64,000 bases of DNA from Brasenia schreberi (taxonomy: Eukaryota; Streptophyta; Magnoliopsida; Nymphaeales; Cabombaceae): the NCBI GenBank assembly GCA_036023115.1, contig JAYKKT010000061.1, positions 12,633,501 through 12,697,500 of the forward strand. The letters run 5' to 3'. The notes beneath the pieces were generated by a model. It had not been told where the DNA came from, made no database searches, and was given only the letters and a program-made list of their open reading frames with translations. This document shows, piece after piece, positions 1 to 11,500 of this stretch (positions are counted from its first letter, which is position 1; the number at the start of each line of letters is the position of its first letter). The position numbers were made by a program, and so were the translations under genes.

Positions 1-689
1 GTGGAACTGCTTTCTCTAAACCCAAGAGACAGAAGAAAAGAAACCAGTTCTCTCATCCAGAATGGCTCTGTTTTCTGGAAGGTCCTCTCTTTTATGGAGA
101 GAGGTCAGAACCTACCTTACTGTTCTTACCAAATATGTGCATATCGTGTAAAATCAATGGTAGGCTCCTGTTTGCGAGTCAATATGGGTACTGAAAACTA
201 ACTCCTGGATTTAGTAAATCACAGATTTTGAAACCCTTAGTTTTTTTTTCCTTGGTTAGTTTTATGGATCTGTTTGTCCAATCCATACACCGATGGAATC
301 ATGGTTGACGCTGAGTAGTTGGGAGAGGGGAGAGCATGCATAGGCCAAAACATACTGGGTGGAGTAAAATGGGAAATTTTGGACTATCAAACATGCATCA
401 ATCTCCAAGCATAAGTCAAATTTGGGATCCAAACAGTTGTTGGATTGAAAAATGTATGTCTGTAAATATTCACTTCCTCTCATAAGTCACTTGCAAATGA
501 GGTGTAATGGGAGTTTGCAAGCCATTCAAGCTTCACGTTATTGTGGAATGCAGTGCTGTAAAACGCGTATGGGACTCGGTACAGAAAGAGGAACTGATAT
601 GTACCATATTGTACGATATGGTACCGTGTTTTTCACACCTAACAAATAAAAACTGATTCTAGAAAATCTAAAATTATTATAAATGTTTT
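1..689. other. Upstream EDM2 intron sequence, no exon seen
   Basis: No stretch resembles the EDM2 segment expected before VFRCSNATC (the earlier PHD residues), so this is intron and the previous exon lies off the left edge. It contains a short palindromic-looking tract around 596-632 (repeated ACCATA/TATGGTAC words) like the GATACG-rich repeats at 23050, 26230 and 61640. A 66-codon open frame at the very start shows no family resemblance. Confidence 0.5.
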
Positions 690-1037
690 TATGATGTGGA
701 CACATGACTTATACATCATCATAAATTTAATGAGGTTATTAGAAACAAATTAGGAGTGGCACCAGTAGAGGATAAAATGAGAGAATATCGTTTAAGATGG
801 TTTGGACATATAGAATGAAGATCAAAAGAAGAACCTGTAAGAAGGTATGAAAAACTAAATTTGGAAAGTATTAAAAGAGGTAGAGGACGACCACAAAAGT
901 GTTGGAAAGAAACAATAAAGAATGATCTAGCTTATTGTGAGTTAACTGCTAATATGGCACATGATAGGGCTCTGTGGAAACAAAGAATCCATGTAGCCGA
1001 CCCCGTCTAGTATGGGAAAAGGCTTAGTTGTTGTTGT
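690..1037 (+). mobile_element. 5'-truncated RTE LINE, 3' end only
   Basis: From about 730 the sequence follows the RTE 3' end found elsewhere in this window: reading-frame remnant RLRWFGH...[18 protein letters not shown], then the terminal GACCCCGTCTAGTATGGG and a GTTGTTGTTG tail at 1026-1036. It is a typical 5'-truncated copy in the EDM2 intron. The left boundary is blurred by divergence. Confidence 0.85.
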
Positions 1038-1479
1038 ATCCATTGGCTCATCATATCTTCTTTGTTCTGAAGTTGGCAGCTACGATGTGCATTTTTATGC
1101 AGGTGACATGAAGTTGACAAACAAGTAGTATATTATCATTAGTGATACATACTTTACTGATGTAAGTGAAAACCTCAGGAGGTGGGACCTGTGTATGACA
1201 TAGAAAGTTGCCTCCAGTCCTAGAAAGAGAGGGAGGAGGGGAGAGTTCAAATTTACCTGATTTGACAACAACCCAGAATGACCATTTAATAGATTGAGGA
1301 ATATCTCTCTTGTTCTTTCTCAATATCAGTCGCTAATCATGCTTTTATTTTTGATTTCTATGAGTGTTTTGTCTTGTTCTCCTTCATTGGCCATCCAGAT
1401 GCCTGAATAACTATGCTCTTTCACATCCATTTGTTTCCTTCTAGTGAACCTCTCTTTTTTTTGCTTATTTTGGTTCCAG
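1038..1479. other. EDM2 intron remainder with no recognisable element
   Basis: Unique-looking AT-rich intron with a T-rich stretch before the 1479 acceptor. I see no gene or repeat in it. Confidence 0.5.
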
Positions 1480-2548
1480 GTCTTCCGATGTTCGAATGCA
1501 ACTTGCGGTCGTTTCTATCATCCAGAATGTGTTGCTGAAGTGCTTTATCCAGGAAATGAAACTAGAGTGCAACAGTGTAAGGAAAAGATTGCAGCTGGGA
1601 CATCATTTGCATGTCCCCTTCACATGTGTTTCGTCTGTAGGCAGTGGGAGGATACAGGCATAAATAACAAAGAACTTCAGTTTGCAGTTTGTAGACGTTG
1701 TCCCAAGGCATATCATAGAAAGTGCTTACCAAGGTACTCCTGATGTTACCTTCTTGCTTGTTATCCATCTAAAGGCCTTCCCCCCTCCATTATCTAACTA
1801 AAAGGCTATATATTTTAGCTAGTGATAGAGAGTCTTGATTTTCTTTTCCTCTTCTTGAAACGGTTCTTGGAAATAACTCACAAGAACTCGCTTGGTGTTC
1901 TGTTATTATGGTTGCTCAACAGGAAAATAGCTTTTGACGATAATGAGGAGGAAAACATACTTCAACGAGCATGGGAGGATCTGATACCAAATAGAATATT
2001 AATATACTGCCTGTAAGTTATCCTTTTATGATGAACGGCTTTTTCTTGTCTGGCCGTACCGAAATATTTTCATGCCCTTTCAACAGGAAGCACAAGATTG
2101 ATGAAGATCTGGGAACGCCAATAAGGAATCACATTAAATTTCCAGAATCATCAGTGAAGAGGAAATTGCATCAGGTCTCACATGAGCGTATCAATGAGAA
2201 AATTATACCGAAGAAGAGGAAAGTTTCTTCCAGTGACATCAGTCAAGAAAAACTAACCATGAAGAAACCTCAAAAACAAGAGGCAGCTGACTCAACTGTA
2301 AAGGGCACTACACTTTCTTCAACAAGCGGAAAAAAACCTCCAGGCTCAGGAGCATTTTTTGCTACAAAACCCAATACCTTGGTTGTGACTGATCAGTCAA
2401 AAGCAAAACCAAGCGATTCTGCAACAGGTAAATCTTTGGAGCAGATTAGCATAAAAAAAAGGCTGGTAGAGAATTCCAAGGCTGCCACTGCCAAGATGAC
2501 AGAAGCAAGTGACACACAATTCTTGGTGGACAGCAAAGTAGAGAAAAG
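1480..2548 (+). CDS. EDM2: EDM2 exons encoding the PHD-type zinc cluster and the basic linker (1480-1733, 1923-2012, 2087-2548)
   Basis: The first exon starts after a TTCCAG acceptor and reads [18 protein letters not shown], then CPLHMCFVC and [16 protein letters not shown]. These spaced Cys and His residues form the later half of the EDM2 PHD array, used for chromatin (histone tail) recognition. The second exon carries the conserved [14 protein letters not shown] stretch. The third starts [19 protein letters not shown] and passes into a Lys- and Ser-rich linker ([13 protein letters not shown]) that looks like a nuclear localisation signal. Donors are at 1734, 2013 and 2549. The last donor is followed directly by sequence unrelated to EDM2 (see the antisense coding-like segment at 2570-2800). 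Confidence 0.93.
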
Positions 2549-5500
2549 GTTATTTCTTGTCCTTTTGATGCAAATTTGTTGTTCCAGTTTGGCAGCTTCC
2601 TGTTCTTGCTCATAAGCTACATCCCTTGTCAAATCTTGCATTTTACACAAAACATATGCAACTTTCCCTTCACTAAGAAATAAATCATGTCTATCCTGTG
2701 TCTCTTCTGACAAATTGAAATTGGAAACTTTGTTATCCTTCCATGACGTGATTTTGAGTGAGGTCTGGGCATTGGAATAGACACTATTAAGAATGTTCAA
2801 TGTGAAGATACAATTATGTTCTAGAAACTAGATTCGACCAGTATAAGCTGTTACATAGATGAATGCTTTTTTCGGTTTTAAGTTTCAAATAGTTGGGTTT
2901 TTGCAGTGATAGTCGTGTGTACCTTCCAGGTTCTTCCCCCAATAATGTATAATTTATCCCAATGGGGTTGGGTCTCAATATCAAATCGGAAAACTTCGTT
3001 GTAGAAAGTGCAATAGCTATGCAAATCAACAGGAAGGAGTACACTACTGCTGTATAAATTCTTACTTTTAGATGCAGGTGTAGATTGTGAATAAGAAAAT
3101 TCTTATTTTTTCAGTTTGCTATGTTGGGTCAGCAGTCAGTATGTAACAAGAGTACAGCATATTAAATAGGCATGCTGAAGATACCATGGCTACATGGATT
3201 TCTGTAATGAATGGTTGTGGGGATGTGTGCACATGATAGGCACAAATAAACAGTATCTTGTCAAATTGCTAGTCTTCTGATCCCAAGAGACCTTCAGGAC
3301 TAGGTAGGACTTCTCGGTACGAAAAAGTGTATCCAGATGTGATATTGTCATGGATCAAAATATGCAAATAAAGAACTGTATACAGTATGTACACTATCTA
3401 CATACAAACATAGAAGGGCAATAATACAGCAGGAGTTAGACAATATGGATATGTATTAGATTCTTATGCATTACCAAAAATAATGATCACATTATATATT
3501 CTGAATAATACAACAACAAAACAACAGCTAAGCCTTTTCCCATACTAGACGGGGTCGGCTACATGGATTCTTTGTTTTCACAGAGCTCTATCATGTGCCA
3601 TGTTAGCAGTTAACTCACAATAAGCTAGATCATTCTTTATTGTTTCTTTCCAACACTTTTGTGGTCGTCCTCTAACACTTTTAATACTTTCCAAATTTAG
3701 TTTTTCATACCTTCTTACAGGTTCTTCTTTTGATCTTCTTTCTATATGTCCAAACCATCTTAAACGATATTCTCTCATTTTATCCTCTATTGGTGCCACT
3801 CTATATTTGTTGCTAATAATCTCATTATGTATACGGTCTTTTCTTGTACGACCACTCATCCATCTTAATATCTTCATTTCTATCACAAACATCTTTTGTA
3901 CATGTTGATGGTTAACTGCCCAACAATCAAAACCATAAAATATGGCAGGTCTAATTGCTGCTCTATAATATTTATCTTTTAACTTTAATGATATCTTCTT
4001 ATCACAAAGAATACCTAATGCCCCTCTCCATTTTAACCAACCAACATTAATTCTATGCGTAACATCTCCATCAATCACTCTGAAAAATTGACCCTAGGTA
4101 TTTAAAGCTTTCCTTTTGGGGGATGCAATGTGTGCCAATTTTAATTTCCATGTCCTTTGAAGTAACCAAATGATCAAACTTACATTCCATATATTTTGTC
4201 TTTGTTCTACTAAATCGGAGGTCTTTGCTTTCTAATGCTTCTCTCCATAGTTCCAATTTTCTATTAACTTTTTTTTTAGACTCTTCTACTAACACAATGG
4301 CATTTTCAAATAACATACACCAAGGCACTTCATCTTGAATATGTTTTGTTAACTCATCAATCACCATTATAAATAAGTATGGATTTAAAGTTGATCCTTG
4401 ATGCAACCCAATATTAACTTCAAAGAAGTCTGTCATTCCTTCACGAGTCCTCACACATGTTTTTGCACCATCGTACATGTCTTTTATAAGGTTAATATAT
4501 GTCAATGGGATACCTCTTTTTTCCAAAGTTCTCCAAAGAACCTCCTTCGGTACCCTATCATAAGCTTTTTCTAGATCAATAAATATCATGTGAAGGTCTT
4601 TCCTTTTTGCTCTAAAATGTTCCATAAGACGTCTCAAAAGGTGAATCGCTTCAATAGTAGATCTGCCTGGCATGAATCAAAATTGGTTCTATGTTGTACT
4701 TGATACTTGTCTTAACCTACGTTCGATAATTCTTTCCCATAATTTCATAGTATGACTCATTAACTTGATACCTCGATAATTCGCACAATTTTGAATGTCT
4801 CCCTTGTTCTTATATATGGGTATAAGTGTACTTGCTCTCTATTCCTCGGGCATCTTTTGGTTTCTCTATATTTTCATTAAATAGTCTTGTGAGCAAAGTG
4901 ATTCCTATTTCTCCTAGTATTTTCCAAACTTCTACTTGTATAGGAATATTGTTTGGTCCTACCGATTTACCACCCTTCATATGTTTAAGAGCCTCTTTGA
5001 CTTCATTCTTTTGAATACATCGGTAGAAATTGTGGTTTATATACTTTTCTGGTTTGGATAACTATCCTAAGCTAATACTAACATCTTTATTTCATTAAAA
5101 AGCTTATAAAAATAGTTTTTTCATCTATTTCTTATATCATCATTTGCCACTGGAATTTTTTCATCCTCGTCTTTTATGCATCTAACATAATTAACATCTT
5201 TAGTTTTCTTATCTCTATCCTAGCTATCCTAAAAATATCTCTTTCACCCTCTTTAGAGTTGAGTTTTTTATATAAATCCTCCTAAATTTTATCCTTTGCT
5301 TCACTGACGACATTTTTCGCTTCCTTCTTCGCTTTCTTATAAGCCTATAAAGTTTCACTAGTTTTCTTAGCATAATGTAATTTGGAACAAACCCTCTTTG
5401 CCTTGATTTTATTTTGCACTACTTCAGTCCACCACCAAGCTCCTTTTTGTACCGGTATATCTCCCTTAGATTCACCTAACACATCTTTCACCACTTTCTT

Positions 5501-8500
5501 AATATGTATAGCCATATTGTTCCACATCTCACAAAGTGTACCAAATAATTCGAAACATCTCCTTTTAGGACTTTCTGTTTAATTATATCTTCTTTTTCGC
5601 TTTTGAAATTCCACCATTTAGCCAGAATAACTCAATGCACTCTTTTCTTCTTTGCCATTTATTTATTTCTAAATCCATAACTAATAGTCGATGTTGGGTG
5701 GTTAAACTTTCTCCTGGAATTACCTTGCAATCTTTACAACACGCTCTATCTTTTTTTCTACAAATAAAGTAATTAATTTGTGTTTGTGATAAGCCACTCT
5801 TATAAGTAATTAAATGTTCATATTGTTTTTTGAAGATTGTATTGACTATAAAGAGATCAAATGTCATAGCAAAATTTAAAATCTCCCTACCTTCCTCATT
5901 TATATCCCCAAAACAAAATCTCCCTATCTTCCTCATTTATATCCCCAAAACCAAAGTTTCCATGAATATCTTGATATCCTAAGCCTCTTTACCGACACGT
6001 TCATTTAAGTCTCCTCCTAAACAAATCATCTCCATTTATGGAATCCTTTGAATCACCTTATCTAACTCTTCCCCAAAAGTTGTCTTTATAGTTTATACTA
6101 TATTCTAGTCCTACTTCGGGCGCGTAAGCACAAACTATATTCAAAACCTTTGCTCCTAATACTAATTTCAACGTCATGATTCGGTCACCATATCGTTGTA
6201 TGTCTACTACACTATCCTTTAAATCTTTATTTATGATAATACCAACCCTGTTTCAAGCCTTTTCCTTACCGGAGTACTATAATTTAAAACCTGTATCCTT
6301 TATGTCCTTTGCTTTTTCTCCAACCCACTTTGTCTCTTGTGAACATAGAATATGAGTCTTTCTCCAAATCATAGTATCTACCACCTCCATTAGCTTATCA
6401 GATAATGTTTCGATATTCCAAGAACCAATACAAATCTTATTATCTAGGACTAACTTTCTTACCTCCGGCATCTGTACATATTGAAATTGCTGTGACCCTC
6501 TCTGTAAATTATTCACTACATTCGGGCGACAATGTAGATGGACTAACTTCTTTACCCACACCCGTTCATGATGTGGGAACCCTCTCTGCAATTGATTCAC
6601 TATATTTTGGCAAAAATGTAGTGACCCTTGCTTACTTATTACTGCATTCGGGCTTTGCAGTACGCCACTAGGTGGGGACGCCCCAAAGCAATGCTCATAA
6701 TTTTTTGTAATCCATGTTATAAAATCCGACGAAGTTTTATGTTGGCTGTCGAAAGCCTAACACAATCCTCCTCCTTTATCCGGGCTTGGGACCGGCAATG
6801 TAAGGGTGATCCCTTAGATGGGCGGAGTTTTTAAGTATATATTCTGAATAATAATATAATTTTAACATATAGTACATATTCATGATTGTTATAAATCCTT
6901 GGCAATAAACACTTACAAATTGGTCTGTTATACAGAATAAACCTGTCACATGGATGTGTATTGCTTAGTCATTTTTGACACTGGTGTAGGTGTAGATACC
7001 TTGTCCAACAGAGGGAAGTCAGTGGTTAACTATTTTGGGTGCATTGATTGTGTCAAGGTTCACTTTTACACAAGAACTCAGTCAATGCATCCACGGTATT
7101 ATTGTTGTTTTTTCAAAAGGAAAAATATGTAGTGTGATTGCTGTCATTGCCACATATGCTCGCCAAAAATCCACCACTTGCTGTGAGTTGTGATTGCTGC
7201 TAGGGGGTAATCGAACTATCAGAACCGGGCTGAACCAAAATTCCCGATTCGGTTTGGTCACAGGAAGAATATTTTTGGGGTTGGTTTGGTAATTTTAAGA
7301 AATTCAGTATTTGGTTCCCGGAGTTTCAGAACTGAAATAACATAATAAGTGATATATTGATTTATGCCATGAATAACATAAATACCCCCTAGGACCGACT
7401 AGGCCGTAATCGACAATTCGACATAACTTCTCTCTGTCTATCCTGTTAGACTCTTCAGCAGCATCTCTTCGACCAGCTGCTATTGATCTTACTGCTTTTC
7501 GGCTCTTCATCAATATTACTGTCCTATCCTGACCAGCTGCAAACTATCTTACCAGAACTCTTTCCATTGAGAGGTTGATTTCTTCATTTGTGATCCTCTA
7601 TACTATACGCGCTTTGATTCCTTTATTGTTGCTTTTGTGATGTTTAGTTGATCAGATTTAGGGTTCAGAGAATCCCCAGGACTGCATGGGTGGTAGTATA
7701 GATATTTGTGCTGCAGAGGCGTTTGCTTGGTTTCTTCTTGTGGAGTTGAGGCATATTTTGCTATTTGTTATATATATATATATTATGGTTTTGTTGATTT
7801 GTGGGATTTATGAACACGAGGTGTGTTCCTTTTTTGGTTCCCTGTATAACGGAACCATATTTTTTCAGTTCGGTTTCGTTTGGTTATATAGGTAAATCAG
7901 TTCGGTTCAAAGATTTAAGTCCAATTCTGTTTCTGGGTAATTCGGTTTGGTTATTTTATTGAACCAAACCGATGATCCTCACCCCTAGTTGCTGCTACCT
8001 TGGAGCCTGTTCCTTGTAATGGTAATCTCACTCCTGATTTCTCAAGGGCGTTCATTTTCATTTTCCATTACCTACTACTACTCTCTGCTTTCAAAGACGT
8101 GCATCATCCCTTTTGTTCTTTTGAAAGCCTGTAATCTGATTGCCATCTCGAGCCAAATCATATTTAAAGAAAACAAGGATTACTTTCCTAGAAAGCAAGA
8201 ATGAAAAAGCATTGGACGATGACTGTAACTGTAAATCTATAACAATCCTAAGGTAGCGAAATTCTTTGTCTAGAGGGGGCACAACAGCTGGAAACGAACT
8301 GCTAGAAGGAAGCGCTTAGGAATGTAGTATTTTCCCAATGTAATAGTAAGAAGGGATTCCGACAAAACGAGAATCAAGTCCTCTGCATTGGCCCTTTCTC
8401 TTCAACCTCTTCCTTTTTCTGCACAAGCAAACTGCCTATGAGTCTTTGGCTCATTCTTCAACAGGCACGTGATCAGACTTCACATTCTCCTCCTGCTGCA

Positions 8501-11500
8501 CCTTGCCGCACCATGCCTTCTAGTATATATAGTGTCACATGACCACACTGCTACCTTCCCATTGCCTACCTTGTGGGGACTCTCTCAGATCAGGCTAAGC
8601 AGTTCCTGTTCTGATGTGCCCCTGACCCATCTTGCTCGAAGAAGATATTTGGTGCAAAAAAAATGGCTTGATATTATCATCTTGACTTGGTTCTGCTTCC
8701 TCTCATGCTTCCAGGTCAGCTACCCTCACCCGGGGTCATTGACCTCTTTGGCTTCTAGGAGCCTCACTGAAGTATGTAAAATAGAATAATATAATTTATC
8801 TATCTATATCTATACCTATATATATATATATCCCTGTCTCGACCAATATTTTAAGATTCATGTGTCTTGCACCTCCACCCTCACTAGTGTAGAGAAATAG
8901 AAACGCACTTCTCATATTTCCGTCACACTAATATCCATAAAGGATAAGGTAACCATGTTTAGGAACTTAAAAGGTCAAAGGATATCCATGTTGATGTATA
9001 AAGAGAAGTACTATTAAGTCAATGTTCTTAATTATATTCCAACCAATTAAGAAAAAGAGAATAACTACTCAGCTAATGTGCTTAGACCTTAGGGGGACCT
9101 ACTTGTGTGCACACGAGGAAAAGGACTCAAAGTGCTTAGAGGGACTGCTTATTAATACGAAATTAATCTTCATTGCTGTAATTGATCAACACCGACTTGG
9201 TAGAACAAAGACAAAATATATGGAATGAAAGTTTGATCATTTGGTTACATTAGACAACAAACAACAACTACTAAGCCTTTTCCCATACTAGACGGGGTCG
9301 GCTAATTTGGTTACTTTAGAGGACATAGAAATTAAGATTGAGATTCATTGCATCCCTCACAAGAAAGACAAAATGTATGGAATGGAAGTTTGATCATTTG
9401 GTTACTTCAGATGGCATATAAATTAAGATTGGGACACATTGCATCCCTCACAAGGAAAGTCTTAAATACCTAGGATCAGTTTTTTAGAATAATATAAAAA
9501 TTGATATAGATGTTATTCATAGATTTAATACCGGTCCGTTAAAACGGAGAGGAGTATGAGGTATTTTGTGTGACAAAAGGCTACCATTAAAGTTGAAAGG
9601 TAAATATTATAGAGCAGCAATTAGACCTGCTATGTTTTATGATTATGAGTGTTGGGCAGTTAATCATCAACATATACAAAAAATATCCATGGCACAAATG
9701 AAGATGTTGAGATGAATGAGTGGTCATACAAGGAAAGACCGTATACATAATGAGGTTATTAAAAATAAATTGGGAGTAGCACCAATAGAGGATAAAATGA
9801 GAATCATATACCATATGGGTTGAACATGGAGAAAGACGAGCAAAGGAAGCAGTAGTAAGAAGGTACAAAAAAACTAGATTGTGAAAATGTTAAAAGAGGA
9901 AGAGGACGACCCCAAAAGTGTTGGAAAGAAACAATAAAGAATGATCTAGTTTATATTGAGTTAACTACTAGCATGACACATGATAGGGCTATGTGGAAAC
10001 AAAGAATCCATCTAGCTGACCCCATCTGGTATGGGAAAGGGCTTAGTTGTTGTTGTTGCTGTAATTGATCAACACAACCAAGTTTGATCAAGTATGGTGC
10101 TTTACAGTTGGTATTTCATCCATGTTTACGGCATATTGATGGGTCATGAAATGTATAAAGTGGATAAAATGGAAGCACACAACCAAATTGACGACACACT
10201 AAGGTGCAGGCAAGACTCATGTACAGGTGCGATAAAGGCATAGATGCTACAATACTTACGAATAAGATGGCCTTCATGCCTACATGTTGAACTTTGACTC
10301 ATTAAAACAAATTAGATCGGGTTAGATTCCGATTGGTCCATCTCTGATTATTAAACCAAATTGTTCTGATTCATGCAGAGTGACAACTTTAATGGAGAAA
10401 TGTAAATCTTCTTTGACGCTAGATGATATAGTTCGGAGGCACAAGGTGTCTTCTCTTTATCAGTACTCGAAGCAAGTTGACAGATCTATAACTCATGGAA
10501 AAGTAGAAGTTTCAATCGAGGTATGTGCGCTTTTAAGATTTGTGTGCTTATTGCTCTTTACGTATTTCTGTCAAATATGTGCAGGCTGTGAAGGCTGCAC
10601 TGAAGATGTTGGAAGAAGGTGGCAGCATTGAAGATGCCAAAGCCGTTTGTGAGCCTCAAATACTCAACCAGATTATAAAATGGAAGGTCTGCAGTTATGC
10701 TTTATAATAGTTCTCTTGTATATAATTCAAATACCTACTCGTTCATTAATGCATCGCTCAGACACACGTACAAAGTGACCATACATGTACATTGTCATGA
10801 AAATTGGGTTAAAGCTGATAGAGTGACTGACATTTTTGTTATTTTCTTCTGACTCTGAACTTGAGTTTAGAAGATTCATGTCATGTGCTACTGCTTGACC
10901 TTACTTTTGTGATGGAATGTGAACAATTTTTTTGAAATTTTGCTGATGAAATATTTCGTCTTTTCTTACCTGTGATGCATCTTGGTTTTCCAGGCAAGGC
11001 TTAGAGTGTATCTTGCTCCTTTTATTCATGGTGTTCGTTATTCATCTTTTGGACGTCATTTCACAAAGGTGACAAAGCTGAAAGAGGTATTTGCATTTCG
11101 TCCATTTAACTGCAGCTGACTGTCTTCCTTTTCCCCTATATGTTATCTAATGCATTTATTTCTTTTAATCCACCATATTCTGCATTCTCTACTGCCTTCT
11201 CTTCTGAGATCATGACAAGGTTACCTTTGGTGTATACTCACGGTAGATTATCCTTGAGAAATGGACAGAACTACCACGGCATGCAATCTAGTGACATTAA
11301 CAAGGAAACATGGTTTTAAGTGTCTCTTTTAATATCCATCTATATATGTATATGTATGTCCATATGTATACATACACACATACATACACAAATGTATATA
11401 TGTATATATAATCTATGTACATATATATGTATATGTTATTATGTTGCACCTATATAAATGTGCATATTTTAGTAGGGTTGCCATTTCAACCTATGGTATG

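Noticed and set aside
8217..8470. A functional rRNA gene
   Set aside because: Only two short conserved words remain, in opposite orientations.
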